Assembly (NCBI RefSeq): GCF_042453785.1
Contig: NC_091674.1
Span: forward strand, 28,655,501-28,719,500
DNA: 64,000 nucleotides
From: Malus domestica
Lineage: Eukaryota; Streptophyta; Magnoliopsida; Rosales; Rosaceae
Direction of reading: 5' to 3'
The notes below the pieces were generated by a model. The model was not told the origin of the DNA and did not search any database. It saw only the letters and a program-made list of their open reading frames with translations. Positions 24,276 to 36,300 of the stretch are shown piece by piece (position 1 is the stretch's first letter; each line of letters starts with the position of its first letter). Made by a program: the position numbers and the translations under genes.

Positions 24276-26942
24276 TCAGAGAGCAGCAATGGATTTGGTC
24301 CGTTCTTTTTTAATCTTGTCACAGAAACAAGATTATACATTTCAGATGTTTCCTCTCACGGGTAAAAGAAACATACATTACAAATCTAAGCATCAATACC
24401 TGTACTTCTAACTCAGCAATTCTTTGTAACGATGCTTGCTCGATGCAAGCACGGCGCTTACACTCTTCTTCAAGCAACCCTGTCATTTGGTATCTGAGCT
24501 CAGCCATTTCTTGAGCTAGATCCTCCGCTTCTTCTTTTGCCTTCAACTTTTCCACTTTCAGTTCTTCCTAACGACCATAAGTAATGTAACACTTAGAAGA
24601 TATAATTAACTTATATAACCTCAAAACTCGGAAGGGACAATACTGAATGAATTCACACTCGAAAGCTTGACGTAGAGTTTATGCAACCGGTCAGAAAAGC
24701 TGTATTTGAGAGTGTACATAGACTTTCTAATAAACACCGTTAAACAAATTGTTTTATGCCTCCTTGGGTATACATACCTTTAGTTGCTTCACAAGAACTT
24801 CGTACTCCTCTATCTGACGTGACAGCTTCTCCATCTTCTTTATTAAAGCTGCATCTGGTGTGACTACCATTGCCAATTTGGAAAAGAGGGGGCCCAAGAC
24901 TTCTCCATACGTGCTTTCGAAAAATCATCAAAATATTACTACATAAGTAGTTAAGTACTAAGAAAAAGTTCTATTTAGATGAATTTGGAAAGATGAACCA
25001 TGTTTTACGGTGATAATATTAGTTATTATACTTGACGAAACGTGGTATATAAGTTAATCGGTAAAGAATTAAGTAGCTGTAAATAGTAGCATACCTCATT
25101 TCCTCTGACAACTCAAGGTTTCTCTCTAGTTCACACAACAAGGACTCGGTGTCGAGTTGATCTCTGTCCATTTCCAGCCATTTTTCAACTCTCTGACAGA
25201 ATATCCTAGTATTTGTCTCCGATGTATTAAGCTTCTTCCTAAGTTCCTTATTTTCCATTTCGAAAGTCTCAGCAGTTTTCTTTGCATCCCAACATTGAAC
25301 CTCAAGATCTTGAATTAACTGACTCATCCTAGTATTTTCTCGAACAGTTTCTTCCTGTATTTTCTTAGCTTCAAAGCAGCTACGCTCCAAGGCCGATATA
25401 TCAAGCTTCATACTCTCTATTTCACACTGAGACTCTAATGACATGGATGAAACTGACTCCTCTAGTTTCTCCATGCACAAATTTGAATTCCGTAACTCTA
25501 TTTCTTTGTTTTCTAGTTCCTGTATTAAGTACAAGCGATCTGTATAGGACTTCTTAAGTTCATTCCTTAAACCGTCAACCATCTTTTGTAAAGTTTCCAT
25601 ATCGGCTAATTTAAACTCAAGGCTATGTACATGCTCTTCAAGGAGGTTCACTTCAGTGTTCCTTACATTTAGTTGATCCTGCAGGTAATCTGTGATAAAT
25701 GTTTTTGATGAGTTAAATTCAAAACAATTACAACAGTTTGGTACTTTATCTAGCACAAAAGATCATCGATTATAAACTGCAAATTACAAATTTTGAAATA
25801 CAAAGCATCTTTTTCTTTCTTAAGCATCTTTCATAATGTCAACCATAGGAAATTGACGGTCTCAGGAAATGAATGTCAGAGTAGATGACTACCTATTTCT
25901 TGAGAGCAGTTCTTGAGTTCTTTCTCTAACATTTGAATTTGTTTCTTGTCTTCTGTGCAGGCTTCTGATAATGAATTCACATGCACTTCTAATCTCTGAA
26001 TGAACCAAATTTGAAATCAGATACTCTGCCAGAGAAAATAATTCCTTAAAGCTTCAACGACATCTTTTGCAATAATTTTCCCATTTATTTAACATCTGTA
26101 GACATGAACAAAACTACCCAAACTCCCGGCCCTCATTTTTTCGTATTTTGTTCTATTATTTTCTTGATTGATGTGCCACTGTGAGAAACATGCATCTGGT
26201 GTTAAAGAAAGGCACTTTAACTGCAAAACAAACTTAGCCACTCAAAAAATTATAAGGCGTCGATAAGCACTCTTGCACGAAGCAAAAGACCCACAGACCT
26301 CTAACCTAACTACACCCACATGCCTCACATTCTCTTAACACAGAAACGGTGGATGTAAGCACTACAAACTTCATCACTGGGGGCAATTCAAACTTATCCA
26401 TAATACAAACAAGTTATAAATTTGGCTGAGAAACCCTACAGGGAGTGCGTGAATGACGTCAGCAGTTGACAAATGCTGAATGTAAATAAAAACATGAACA
26501 TTACCCTGATCAGCCCGAAGCTTTGGGATTGTGATTCTTTCAACATGTCTTTCTCTTTCTTTAGCTGCATAAACAAAATTTATCAACTTCCACAATCAGT
26601 AATACCGAACAAACCAAGACACCAACTAATACAATGAAATGGGAATGTACTAGCAGAGTTGCAAAGGTTACTGTCTCAAGCAGCTTGTGACGATATAATT
26701 CACGGTAAAACTTTTACCTACATAGTTAATACATCCATAACCAATATATCTCATGCTAGACAATATCCAAGAAAATATTCATTCTTATATTCCAAATGAT
26801 CCATCTTCGAAATTACACCGAAAAAAAGAGACAAAAACCGCACCTCTCTGCATCTTGTCCCAATTTGTAGGAGTTCCTCAACATCAAATGAGCTCTCACT
26901 ATTCCTCTTGCTGCTGCTACTGCTGCTGCTTGTGCTTGACAT
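24276..26942 (-). CDS. Coiled-coil protein, myosin-heavy-chain-related
   Basis: Seven exons on the minus strand: 26844-26942, 26505-26564, 25893-25995, 25095-25689, 24778-24913, 24400-24567 and 24276-24314. All phases agree, giving 399 residues. It starts MSSTSSSSSSSKRNSESSFD, a Ser-rich head encoded by a TCC/AGC run, and is then almost entirely heptad-type coiled coil (for example LEEHVHSLEFKLADMETLQK). A less helical, more conserved-looking patch near residues 279-300 (YGEVLGPLFSKLAMVVTPD) breaks the coil, and the end is KKERTKSIAAL. There is no motor domain; the name reflects tail similarity only. It matches my memory of Arabidopsis AT5G61200/AT5G07890, the neighbour of SNAP33/SNAP29. Function unknown. 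A leader intron is likely (donor AAAG|GTAGCA near 27339). Confidence 0.87.
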
Positions 26943-27577
26943 TTGTGCAATTACTAAAAAGCTATATAATTTGAGCTCCCAAGTAGCCCAAAATCTAAAA
27001 TTCACAAGACCAACATCAACATCCATCGTAAAAATTACCCACACCACAAAACTCGCTAAATGTTCTAATCCAATCAATTAGGCTGCACAATCATAATTAT
27101 TTATTAAAATTTTAAAGAAAAAGCAGATTGCCATGGTCTAAATTCTAATACATTATCTGAAAATAAACAAAAAGTCAAATTCTTAGCAAAACAAAAAGTT
27201 AATCGAAAATTTCGCAAAAGATAAATTTGGGACAGACCCATTAGATATGAGAACTGTAAAGGGTATCTTAATCAAAACCCATCGAAATATCCGAAGCTAG
27301 AGAGAGAGAGAGAGTAAAGTAAGAAGCTTTGCTACCTTTACCAGAGGTGAGTTGGTGGAGGGGTTTCGGGGGAAACGAATCAGAATTTGAGCTTGGGAGT
27401 TTGAGAGAAGTTTGGGAAATTCGAAGGATACCGTTTTGTTTAAATGATGAAGTTTTGGGTTTCGCAAAAAGGCCAACTCAATTTCGGTATCAGTGGGTCC
27501 GGCGAAGGCGGAGTAGAGCCAGGTAGCTCACCTCAGCGGTCATATGTCAGGTCGGGTCAAGAAGAAAGAACAAACAA
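26943..27577 (-). promoter_or_regulatory. Leader and promoter region of the coiled-coil gene
   Basis: No gene. A short GA run at about 27299-27316 and a donor-like site near 27339 suggest a leader intron ending shortly upstream of the ATG at 26942. The promoter would lie above about 27400. Confidence 0.4.
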
Positions 27578-27722
27578 AATTTAACGAAAAGTTTTCGGTA
27601 CTGTTTATTTTTAACGAAAAATCAAATTTTTATACTAAAAAATCAATTCTAATACTATTTACTTATCCTTTATTTTGTCTTTATCGTTAAAACGTTTTCA
27701 AGCATTTTTCATTAGTTTTCCT
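27578..27722 (+). mobile_element. Small TIR element, family GGAAAACTAATG, copy 2
   Basis: Begins near TTTAACGAAAAG and ends TTTTTCATTAGTTTTCC, with the same internal order as 22381-22527 (GTACTGTTTATTTTTAACG, then CCTTTATTTTGTCTTTATCG). It lies between the coiled-coil promoter and the zinc-finger palindrome. Confidence 0.7.
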
Positions 27723-28707
27723 AAAAAACAAAGCTATGTCAAATTCGAATTTATTCACTCTAAAAACTCTAAAAACTCTCCTTGGACATAGTGTGATATA
27801 GGGGTGAAAATTGATGTTAAACTGTGAGTTAGTAAAGAGTTCACGAAGAGCTTTATTTTGAAAGAATCTCCTTAGTATTTCTCAAATAGTTAATTTTACC
27901 TAATTTCAAATTTGCTAGATTAGTGTGCTCGCCCTCTGAAAACAAGTTCGAGTCACTACGTAGATTAGTGCTAATCTCCATGATTTAATGCAAGGGTGCT
28001 TCACAAATTAACTTCCCGAAAACTCCGTTCTTGGTAAAAAACACTTGGAACACCGTTTTGATTTCCGACTCAACTGTTATTTGCACCTTACATTTTTGCA
28101 AGTTATTAGGAAAGTGATGGTTGTCTTTTATGTAGTTTGATTTTTAATGTATTTTTTACGACAGTTAACAGTTGTTAAGAGGACCACACTAATCATATAT
28201 TAGTTTTAAGGTTTTTTGTGTGGCAATATTCTGTGGAATTCAGAATTGGTTGTTTCACTTTGCTGTGGTAGCTGGCAGTTGGTAGGTAGTGCTTTGTCAA
28301 GAAAGCATAACACATAAATAATGATAATACAGAGAAAGGAGAGATTTTCGAGTGTGCCCAAACACAGTCAGATATATCAAGTCTCATAACCACTTGTATT
28401 ATAATACTTAATCTACAATGCCGTATTTTCAGCACACTAAATATCTTTTTGATTTATGCTCTTAAGATACAAAAAAGAGTATTATTAAGTACATTCGTAT
28501 CTTAGTTATTATAATTTTAAAGAAAAAAAACAATGATTTACGCATACTCGTTTCATCTTTTTTATACACTTGTTTATTTCCAATTTTTATATTGAGTAAA
28601 TTAAGGGAAACTTAAAGGATAGAAATAAAATAGTTGTGTTGAAGAAGAAAAATGTGTAAGAAAATATATAATAAGAGAGATTGTAATAGCCTATTAATCA
28701 GCTTCAC

Positions 28708-28895
28708 AACCGCAGGTTCCAAAACAAGACTTGGACACGAAGAAGAAAAATGTCATATCTGGAGGAGCAACAGCTAGTTCGGTCAGAATGTGAACGTGTG
28801 CAATAAACATACAGATATTAGTTCTCATCTCGCCGATCAGAAGCATGCTGCTATGGTCAAGAAAAAAGCAAAAGCCGAAGTAGCAATTAGAAATC
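28708..28895 (+). pseudogene. Exon 3 fragment of the zinc-finger gene, inverted
   Basis: A plus-strand copy of the second half of exon 3 (from CCGCAGGTTCCAAAA to GCAAAAGCCGAAGTAGCAAT). It faces the real exon at 28927-29140, so the two form a tight hairpin with a spacer of only about 30 bases. A stop follows SVRM and the finger is degraded. It shares variants (AGTTCGGTCAGAA, GCCGATCAGAAGCA) with the copy at 31150-31652 and not with the real exon, so it derives from that copy or its source. Confidence 0.8.
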
Positions 28896-28926
28896 CAAAA
28901 CTTAATTCAACGCGGAATTTTGAGTT

Positions 28927-30809
28927 TTAGGAAGCAGTAATAGGGCCTCTAGTTGCTACTTCGGCTTCTGCTTGTTTCTTAACCATAGCAGCGTGCTTCT
29001 GACCGGCGAGATGAGAACTAAAAACTGTATGGCTATTGCACACCACATTGCACACAGTACACGTTCTGACCGCACTAGCTGTTGCTCCTCCAGATATGAC
29101 CTTTTTCTTCTTTGTCTCCAAGTCTTCTTTTGGAACCTGCGGCTGGTAAGCCCTTGATGACTCTGCTCCTGGGTTTTTCGTTGGCCCAATTATGGCATTT
29201 GTTGCAGCTGATGGAGCATTGGAGGTCGAGGCACTCCCATCATTCTTGGACTTTCCCAGTTGCTCCAAGTTTTTCTTATGTTTCTTTCCAACTAGGTGTG
29301 CGACGTAGACATCGTTGCTGTTACAATTGATTTTGCAAACTTCACACCATGCAGATTGAACAAGCTTGGCTTTATTTGGGTCTTTCTTCCATATTCCATT
29401 GAACTGAGATCGAACTGCAGCGATAAATGACCCGCCATCTAGAGCCATTAAGCTAGCCTACACAGTATATGGAAATAGAACTAGTAAGTAATATAAAAAT
29501 TATATGACGCATAGAAGTGGACTTCTACTGCAAATCTATCAAAACGCTTTAATTTCATATACCTAAAGACCCCTATACTAGGTGCACAAAAACAAACCAA
29601 ATGTTGCAAACGCATTCCACCATTTAAAAGATTTATCGGTTGCTAGAAGGGACGGGAGAATCTTAAAAGGAAAGCTATTGAAAAACTGTTTTATTCACCT
29701 GAGCCTTGTGCCTTTTTCCATATAGATGCTTATTATAAACTTCTTCACTATTGCAAGTAATGTTGCATATGGTGCAAACCCTCACAGAATCAACTGTTGA
29801 ACCGCCCCGCAAAATCTTACGCCTCTTTGTTTCCAATTCTGCACCAGCAGTCACACCGGGATTATGTTGCATTGCGACTTTCTTCTGGTGTTTCTTTCCC
29901 GCTATGTGTGCCTCATAAATTGGTTTGCTAGTACAATAGATATCACAGACATCACACCGCAGGGACTGGACAACCACAGTTGGTTGTGGAGTGTTCATTG
30001 TAGCAGTATTTGCCAAAGGTTGATTTGTCCAACTGCTATTCCACGAACAATTCGAGGCCGATGAGGGCACAGTCATACTCTCATTCAAAGATTTGATAGA
30101 CTGCAAACCACCAACAACGACTTTCAAAAATCGAAATCAAAACAATGCAAACAAATGGGAAAAATTACAAGTCTAAATTCGACATAAAATTAGTACGAAA
30201 AAATCGAATTGAACTCTTAAGCGATGAAAGCTCAATACAGGTAAACACAAAACCAAGTAGTGCCTTTCAGTAACAAGAAACCGAATCGAAATTTCCACAT
30301 AATCCAAAAGTACCAAAACTCAAGGTCGAACCTTCAAATTCCATTCCAAAACAGATTACGATCACAAATCCAAGTTCCTATCAAACACCTACGATTACAA
30401 CTACATTACAACAAAATCAAGAAAACCCAAATTTAAAATGCACCAAAAACCCGAACTTGAATTGAAGAGAAGAACTTACAGCTTCATATCGAACAGGTTC
30501 AGCTTGCTTGCCAACCCAGTTCTGCGGACGGACATTTGGGTCTTCACCAAAAGGCGTCTGACCTTGGAATCCGACACGGGTCCACGGGAACAAGCCCGAA
30601 TTGTCATACGGGTCGGTGCCGGGCGGGTGACAGGCTGGATCCGCGGCGGCTACTGCCGAGGGAACCACCGGTTGAGGAAAAGACCAAATTGGGTTAGTGG
30701 GGTTGAATGGATAGGGAATTTGATAGGTAAAATTGTTAGAATATTGTGGAGGAATAAAGATTGGGGATTGTGAACCGGAAGGAAAGGTGGAATCCGGTGG
30801 GATTATCAT
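28927..30809 (-). CDS. Zinc-finger protein with four U1/matrin-type C2H2 fingers
   Basis: Three exons on the minus strand: 30480-30809, 29699-30100 and 28927-29457, joined in phase to 420 residues. The N-terminal 110 residues are Pro/Phe/Asn-rich and disordered (MIIPPDSTFPSGSQSP). Four fingers follow with the U1-type pattern C-x2-C then H-x5-H: CDVCDIYC with HIAGKKH, CTICNITC with HLYGKRH, CEVCKINC with HLVGKKH, and CTVCNVVC with HLAGQKH. Each pair of fingers lies in one exon, suggesting an internal duplication. Such fingers usually bind double-stranded RNA or structured nucleic acid in the nucleus. I start at 30809, the first ATG after the TATA-distance leader; the frame stays open upstream but becomes low complexity. 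Arabidopsis AT5G61190 may be related. The gene sits in an inverted duplication that repeats its last exon. Confidence 0.85.
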
Positions 30810-31049
30810 CGCACAGGGTGGTGGGTTTTTGCAGAGACTCAGAGAAATGGGAATTTTGGTGCGGGAAAGAGAGGTACATAGGGACTGCTTATAGGTGGTT
30901 GGAAGATTTTGGTTTTGGGCTATGTATCTGGGCTGGACTCGGGGTGTATTTGGGCTTGGGTTAATGTTGACGAAGAATATTCTTATTTTATTTTTTATAC
31001 AAAGTGTATTTGGGCTTGGGAAAATCCATATGTTTGGGAAAATCCATAG

Positions 31050-31652
31050 GCATATGAAATTAAAGTGTTGATAGATTTGCAGTAGAGGTCTACTTCCATG
31101 CATCATATAATTTTTATATTACTTACTAGTACTATTTCCATATACTGTGTAGGCCAGCTTAATGGCTCTAGATGGCGGGCCATATATCGCTGCAGTTCGA
31201 TCTCAGTTCAATGGAATATGGAAGAAAGACCCAAATAAAGTCAAGCTTGTTCAATCTGCATGGTGTGAAGTTTGCAAAATCAATTGTAACAGCAACGATG
31301 CCTACGTCGCACACTAGTTGGAAAGAAACATAAGAAGAACTTGGAGCAACTGGGAAAGTCCAAGAATGATGGGAGTGTCTTGACCTCCAATGCTTCATCA
31401 GCTGCAACAAATGCCATAATTGGGCCAACGGAAAACCCAGAAGCTGGGTCATCAACGGCTTCCCAGCCGCAGGTTCCAAAAGAAGACTTGGAGACGAACA
31501 AGAAAAAGGTCATATCTAGAGGAGCAACAGCTAGTTCGGTCAGAACCTATACCGTGTGCAATAGCCAGACAGTTTTTAGTTCTCATCTCGCCGATCAGAA
31601 GCACGCTGCTATGGTTAAGAAACAAGTTGAAGCTGAAGTAGCAACTAGAGGC
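31050..31652 (+). pseudogene. Inverted copy of exon 3 and preceding intron of the zinc-finger gene
   Basis: Reads MALDGGPYIAAVRSQFNG from 31162, collinear with the real exon 3, and carries the end of intron 2 upstream (TATACTGTGTAG). A one-base deletion after NDAYVAH breaks the frame. In the second finger the first Cys is Tyr, and 12 bases covering the rest of the Cys pair are missing, so no finger could fold. No exons 1 or 2 precede it, so it is a partial copy without a promoter of its own. Confidence 0.88.
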
Positions 31653-31775
31653 CATTGCACACAGTACACGTTTTGACCGGCGAGATGAGAACTAAAAACT
31701 GTTTGGCTATTGCACACGGCTCTTGGGTTTTCCGTTTGCCCAATTATGGCATTTGTTGCAGCTGATGGAGCATTG
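31653..31775 (-). pseudogene. Rearranged exon 3 scraps of the zinc-finger gene
   Basis: Three short blocks in the orientation of the real gene but in changed order: ATTGCACACAGTACACGTT, then CCGGCGAGATGAGAACTAAA, then TTGTTGCAGCTGATGGAGCA. They fold back on 31395-31620. Order changes of this kind fit template switching during repair. Confidence 0.75.
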
Positions 31776-32215
31776 TAGACTAAGTATTATAATATAAGTG
31801 GTTGGATAATAGATTATGAGACATGATATATATGGCCGTGGTCTGGCACACTCGAAAATTTCTCTTTTCTCTGTATTATCATTATTGATGTGTTATGCTT
31901 TCTTGACAAAGCACTACCAACTGCCAGCTACCAGAGCAAAGTGAAACAACCACTTCTGAATTCGACATAATATTGCCACACAAAAAAACTTAAAAACTAA
32001 TATATGATCAGTGTAGTCCTCTCAACAACTGTTAATTGTCGTAAAAAATACATTAAAAATCAAACTACATAAAAGAAAACCATCACTTAGCTGATAACTT
32101 GCAAAATTAGTAAGGTGCAAATAACAATTGAGTCGGAAATCAAAACGGTGTTCTAAGTGTTTTTGACTAAGATGGAGTTTTCGGGAAGTTAATTTGTGAA
32201 GCGCCCTTGCATTAA

Positions 32216-34224
32216 AAGCTGAACAGAATTTAGATGTTTAGCTCTAACAAAAAGGTAACCAAACCCCATGACTAAAAGCCAAAAACTGGTATAGAATTTG
32301 ATAAATTAGGAGAAATTTTTAGTTGTGACGGGAATACGGATGGTACACCACGTGTTTTTATGCAAGTGGTGGAAAATTTTAATTTTTAAGTTATTAATCT
32401 TTGAACACATATAACTCACAATTTATATAGAAATACGCATAGTATACCACCTCGTGTGACGGTCATACTGAAAAATCACTCATAAATTAGGGCAAAACTA
32501 TTACGTGCTTTAGTAGCCTTGGCCACCTAAATCAAAACCCATTCGCCGTTAATTTGATGGCATCAAAGTTCGCGTGCTAAACTGACTTTATACATGCTTA
32601 TATACACTTCTCGTTGTAGTGGTCCACATAAATTTAAAGATTTATATTTATATAAAAGAGACGGATATGTGGTATTATTTTTTTACACATTTTTTTTCTT
32701 CAGTTCTTTTCGTAATTTCATCGTACTGTCTATCTTTTAGATCTTCTCTCGAGATCATATTTACCAAAAATCACCTGAATTTGAACCATATGACCGTTGA
32801 ATTAAGAGTTTATGATTTCTTTATAGAACTGTATTTTTCACTACAAATGAATGTCTTAGTGATTTTCGATTTGTCTAATTTTTTATAAGAATGATCTATA
32901 AATGATGTTCTAAATGATAGACTGTTTATAATATTGAAATACATTATAAAATGAGCCTCATAAAAATGTACGTCAACAATTGTGTAATAAAAATAATGTC
33001 GCGGATCCGTCTCATATTATATAAATCATTATCAAAGGTCGCGTGCTAAGCTGACTTTATACTTGCTTAATTACCGTTCTAGTTGTAGTGGTCCAAAGAC
33101 TTTTTAAAAATTATACACACACATATATAATTATTGTACGGGCAGATTGCCTCAGTGGACGGGGCATTTCTCTCTAATTGATTGTGTTCTAGATCCGAAA
33201 TTTCTTCATTCTCTTGATCTAGTTTAGAATAATAATATCGCTTGCATTAAAAATAATTAATTTTTATTTTGTCTTTTTAGTAGTGAGCATAGTTGTAGTT
33301 AAAAGTAGAGAAATATTAGCATGACTTGCCATACTAAGTTTGTGAAAGAAGTGAGATGAGATGGTTTGTCATGTTTAATGGTAGGTGACTACACAACCAC
33401 CTTCAACTAGCTCACATGACATGTTTCATATTTGTGTACATTTTGAATTTCTTTTGCATCTCTTCGTTTCTCTGTGACTTCACATACCATCCTAATTTTT
33501 ACTTTTTCAATACCTCACTCACTCATAAGCAATTCTCGTATGTTTTCAACTATCCGCACTCTAAACCGAATATTATGTTATCACGTAACTTTTTATTGAC
33601 TAAACCTGCAAGTTGGAGATAACTAGCTCAAACATTGACATCTGCTACATGGTATAATGTCCCCTCTCAGGCCCCGACTCCTACCATAGAGGCAAACGAG
33701 ACAGTAACTTTCTTTAACGCCTCTTACAACTTCATATCATACTACGCTCTCCAATGAACAATTCTTCTCAAGATCTCATAATTACTCCAAAACTGAAACG
33801 TAATTATAGTATTGAAGTTTTGTGGTGAAACAAAATCAATGTGCCTGAATCTTAGAGAGGAAATAACATTTATGGTATAACCGAATTGGCTATGGTGATA
33901 AATATGAAACTGTTGAAACTTGGTAAGGCCTAAAGTGGAAGGCAAATTAGCAGCAATAATGCCTCAGCAAACCCTAATATTTGTAAAGAATTAATGAATT
34001 ATACTGCCCAGAAAATATGTATCTCAACACTCTTCAACCTTTATTGGAAGAATCTTAATTTCCGTGCTCCGTTTTTCTCCTTCCGCACTCTTCTCCTTCT
34101 TCGCTTGACTGTTATTTGATTTATTCAATCAAATGGTGAGAATAAAAGGGAGGAGTGCAGGAGGACAAACTGAGAGTGCGGAGATCATTTCCCTATCAGA
34201 ATCCATGGCCAAAAGACTTGAAAC
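32216..34224. other. Intergenic, MITE and short direct repeats
   Basis: No gene. Contains the MITE at 32309-32484 and a diverged direct repeat of about 65 bases (GCGTGCTAAACTGACTTTAT at 32572, again GCGTGCTAAGCTGACTTTAT at 33042) about 470 bases apart. A SINE-like segment may lie at about 33140-33260 (CTCAGTGGACGGGGCATTTC). The last 200 bases should be the 3' UTR of the ZAT gene. Confidence 0.45.
32309..32484. mobile_element. MITE, GAGAAATTTTT family, copy 1
   Basis: The left end GAGAAATTTTTAGTTGTGAC and right end GTCATACTGAAAAATCACTC are inverted, and TGGTACACCACGTGTTTTTA pairs with the inner right arm. A homologous copy lies at 40597-40768. Confidence 0.65.
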
Positions 34225-35754
34225 TCAGTTGGAGATGAGGCCTACAAGGGCAGCCTCATGCTTATGGCTGCTCCTTCCAACCCACCATGGCTTAAATGCT
34301 GCTGCAGCTGCATCATGGTTGCTACTGCTCTCTTCCTCCACAGGAGCAGGAAGGTTGAGATCAAGAAAGTCTCTCGCTTCAGGTGCTGCAGGCTTCTGAA
34401 TCACTAGGGTTTTGGTGGTAATTTTAGCCTCACCAATCAAATGGGATCTCTTGTGCCCTCCCAATGCTTGCCCTGATGGAAAAACTCTGTAGCAAATTGG
34501 ACAGGAATGCCCTTTTGTACTCTTTGCACTGCTCTCAGCTATTTCTTGCTCAATGGGGTTCTCATTGTTGCAGCAAGACTCAGGGGAGATGTCGGTTTCC
34601 ATGGTGTTTTCGCTGCCTTCGATCTTCGAAGCGAAGCATCCTTTGATCTTCTTGTGACTTGCCCTATGGCCTCCGAGAGCTTGGTACGATCGAAAAACCT
34701 TGTTGCAAGTAGTACATTCGAATTTGCTTCTCTTTTGTGAACTCTTGCATACTACTACTTCAGAATCCAAAGCATCAGCTCTACTAGTACTCGATTTTTT
34801 CGGGGACTTATCCGACCTCGATTCGAAATCACAAGCCTCTCTGATCTTTCTCTTGCTTGAGTTGTACTTGTTGGAACCCAATTTATCATTCTTTGAAAAC
34901 CCGCCATCAGAGGAGCAAAACTTGGATTTTCTACCTTCTAGTACTGCTAGGGACTCGAATTCTCGAGGCTCCCATACCTTTTTAGTGAGTTTGTTCTTCA
35001 GTTTCAAAGTTTCATCAATCTTACCCTTAATATCTGCAACCCAGGTTGTTCTGACTGATGATGGAGAATCTGAGAACCCTGAATTGTCTTCGGGAGAGTT
35101 ATGAGGTACTAATTTTAACCCGCCCCAGTGACTTGAATCCCTCGAAAGCATCATCAAACACATAGCAACCTCTTCTTGTTCCTGCTCAGTCTCGGAAACA
35201 GAGGAAGTAGTAGTAGGAACAGAAGCATTAGCAATTGAAAAATTAGAAGAGGAAGTTGTTGCTCCCATGTACCTTGTTCTTCTTCTCCCCGATCTTCTTC
35301 TCCGATTGGGAGCAGCGGCAGTAGGAGTTTCGTTGTCTGATTGGCTAGTCCAAGAACCTTCATGTTCTTCAAAGCTCTCAATCGAAACTCTTTCTTTTTC
35401 TGAGTGGCACTTCATGTGACCAAACAGAGCTTTCCAAGACTGAAACCCTTTGCCACATTCCCTACAAAACTTGTCCAGAAGAAACGAAGTTTCCTCACTC
35501 AAATCCGCGAGTCTCAAAGTTTTTTTCGGATTCTCCCTGAGGCCATAACCGGGTTGCTGATGAGATCCTCCTCCGAAATCAGAACTACCATTGTTGCCTG
35601 ACGAGGGCATAACTCTGCCGATGTTGAGTTTTTCCTCTGTTTCCGGCGAATTGTTGGTCAAGTGAGATTTCATGTGACCTCCCAATGATCTGCCGCAGGG
35701 GAAGCTCTTGGTGCAGAACTTGCACGCATACTTCAACTCTTGATCTTCTTCCAT
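34225..35754 (-). CDS. ZAT-type C2H2 zinc-finger transcription factor with EAR motif
   Basis: A single-exon minus-strand frame of 509 residues starting [14 protein letters not shown]. Four C2H2 fingers: [17 protein letters not shown] (residues about 11-31), [34 protein letters not shown] and [17 protein letters not shown]. The last two carry the plant-specific QALGGH helix, the first has SLGGH and the second ALFGH. A C-terminal DLNLPAP is an EAR repression motif of the LxLxL class. Ser-rich and Lys-rich linkers ([20 protein letters not shown]) provide likely nuclear signals. Four fingers plus EAR match the ZAT1/ZAT4/ZAT9 group, which are usually intronless repressors in development and stress. 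The leader upstream is CT-rich (about 36188-36225). The start is the first ATG and the finger begins eight residues later, so it is secure. Confidence 0.92.
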   Translation of the reverse strand: MEEDQELKYACKFCTKSFPCGRSLGGHMKSHLTNNSPETEEKLNIGRVMPSSGNNGSSDFGGGSHQQPGYGLRENPKKTLRLADLSEETSFLLDKFCRECGKGFQSWKALFGHMKCHSEKERVSIESFEEHEGSWTSQSDNETPTAAAPNRRRRSGRRRTRYMGATTSSSNFSIANASVPTTTSSVSETEQEQEEVAMCLMMLSRDSSHWGGLKLVPHNSPEDNSGFSDSPSSVRTTWVADIKGKIDETLKLKNKLTKKVWEPREFESLAVLEGRKSKFCSSDGGFSKNDKLGSNKYNSSKRKIREACDFESRSDKSPKKSSTSRADALDSEVVVCKSSQKRSKFECTTCNKVFRSYQALGGHRASHKKIKGCFASKIEGSENTMETDISPESCCNNENPIEQEIAESSAKSTKGHSCPICYRVFPSGQALGGHKRSHLIGEAKITTKTLVIQKPAAPEARDFLDLNLPAPVEEESSSNHDAAAAAFKPWWVGRSSHKHEAALVGLISN

Positions 35755-36300
35755 CGGTTCGAATCAAAACTCAACCAGATAAGGAAATTCAGATCAGAAA
35801 AGCTTCGAATCTGATCACAGAGATTTGGAAAAACTCCGAGATTCTTGATCTCATTACACTAAAACAGGACAAATGCTAATGAAACAGAAGACAATCGATC
35901 AGAAAATCGAGGCGAAAACTCGGACCGAGAATTGCATTAGATCAAAGCTTTGCTGCTGCGTTTCGAACTTTCCCAGAAAGAAAAAAATCTCAGATTCCAT
36001 GTAACATGAACTAGAAAAAATATAAGTTAAAAAAAAAAAACAATACATAAATCAGTGGCTTTGCTCTTCTGCTCTGCTGTCTTCTTTGTGTTCTTTGTTG
36101 GTGGTGACGATGGCGACGAACAAGCACAAAGAAGAGAGGAAAAATGGAAAGTGAGAGAGTGAGTGAGCGAGCGTTTGTTTCTCTTTCGCTTTCTCTCTCT
36201 AGTTTCTCTCTCTCTCTCTATCTGTGAACTTGACTATATTTGGAGGAGAAATCCATGCATGGAAGCAAAAGATTAAATTGAGGTAAAGGATTGGAAAGAT
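35755..36300 (-). promoter_or_regulatory. Leader and promoter of the ZAT-type gene
   Basis: No coding gene. Contains a long CT-rich stretch at about 36180-36225 (on the gene's strand GA-rich), a common leader feature in plants. No clear TATA box was chosen. Confidence 0.4.

Larger units (their letters stand above)
27990..32215. repeat. Large inverted duplication around the U1-type zinc-finger gene
   Basis: Left arm 27990-28440 plus 28927-29562; right arm 31050-31652 plus 31776-32215. The arms are reverse complements in the same order: the right arm first repeats the last intron and exon 3 of the zinc-finger gene, then its downstream flank (for example GAAAGCATAACACATAAATA at 28301 matches TATTGATGTGTTATGCTTTC at 31884). 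The centre (29563-31049) holds exons 1 and 2. Between the two pieces of each arm lie short rearranged copies of exon 3. Identity is high but not complete, so the event is fairly recent on a gene scale. Confidence 0.9.

Noticed and set aside
30810-31106. Upstream in-frame extension of the zinc-finger gene
   Set aside because: The added N-terminus is low complexity and overlaps promoter-like sequence and the start of the inverted arm; the ATG at 30809 is the better start.
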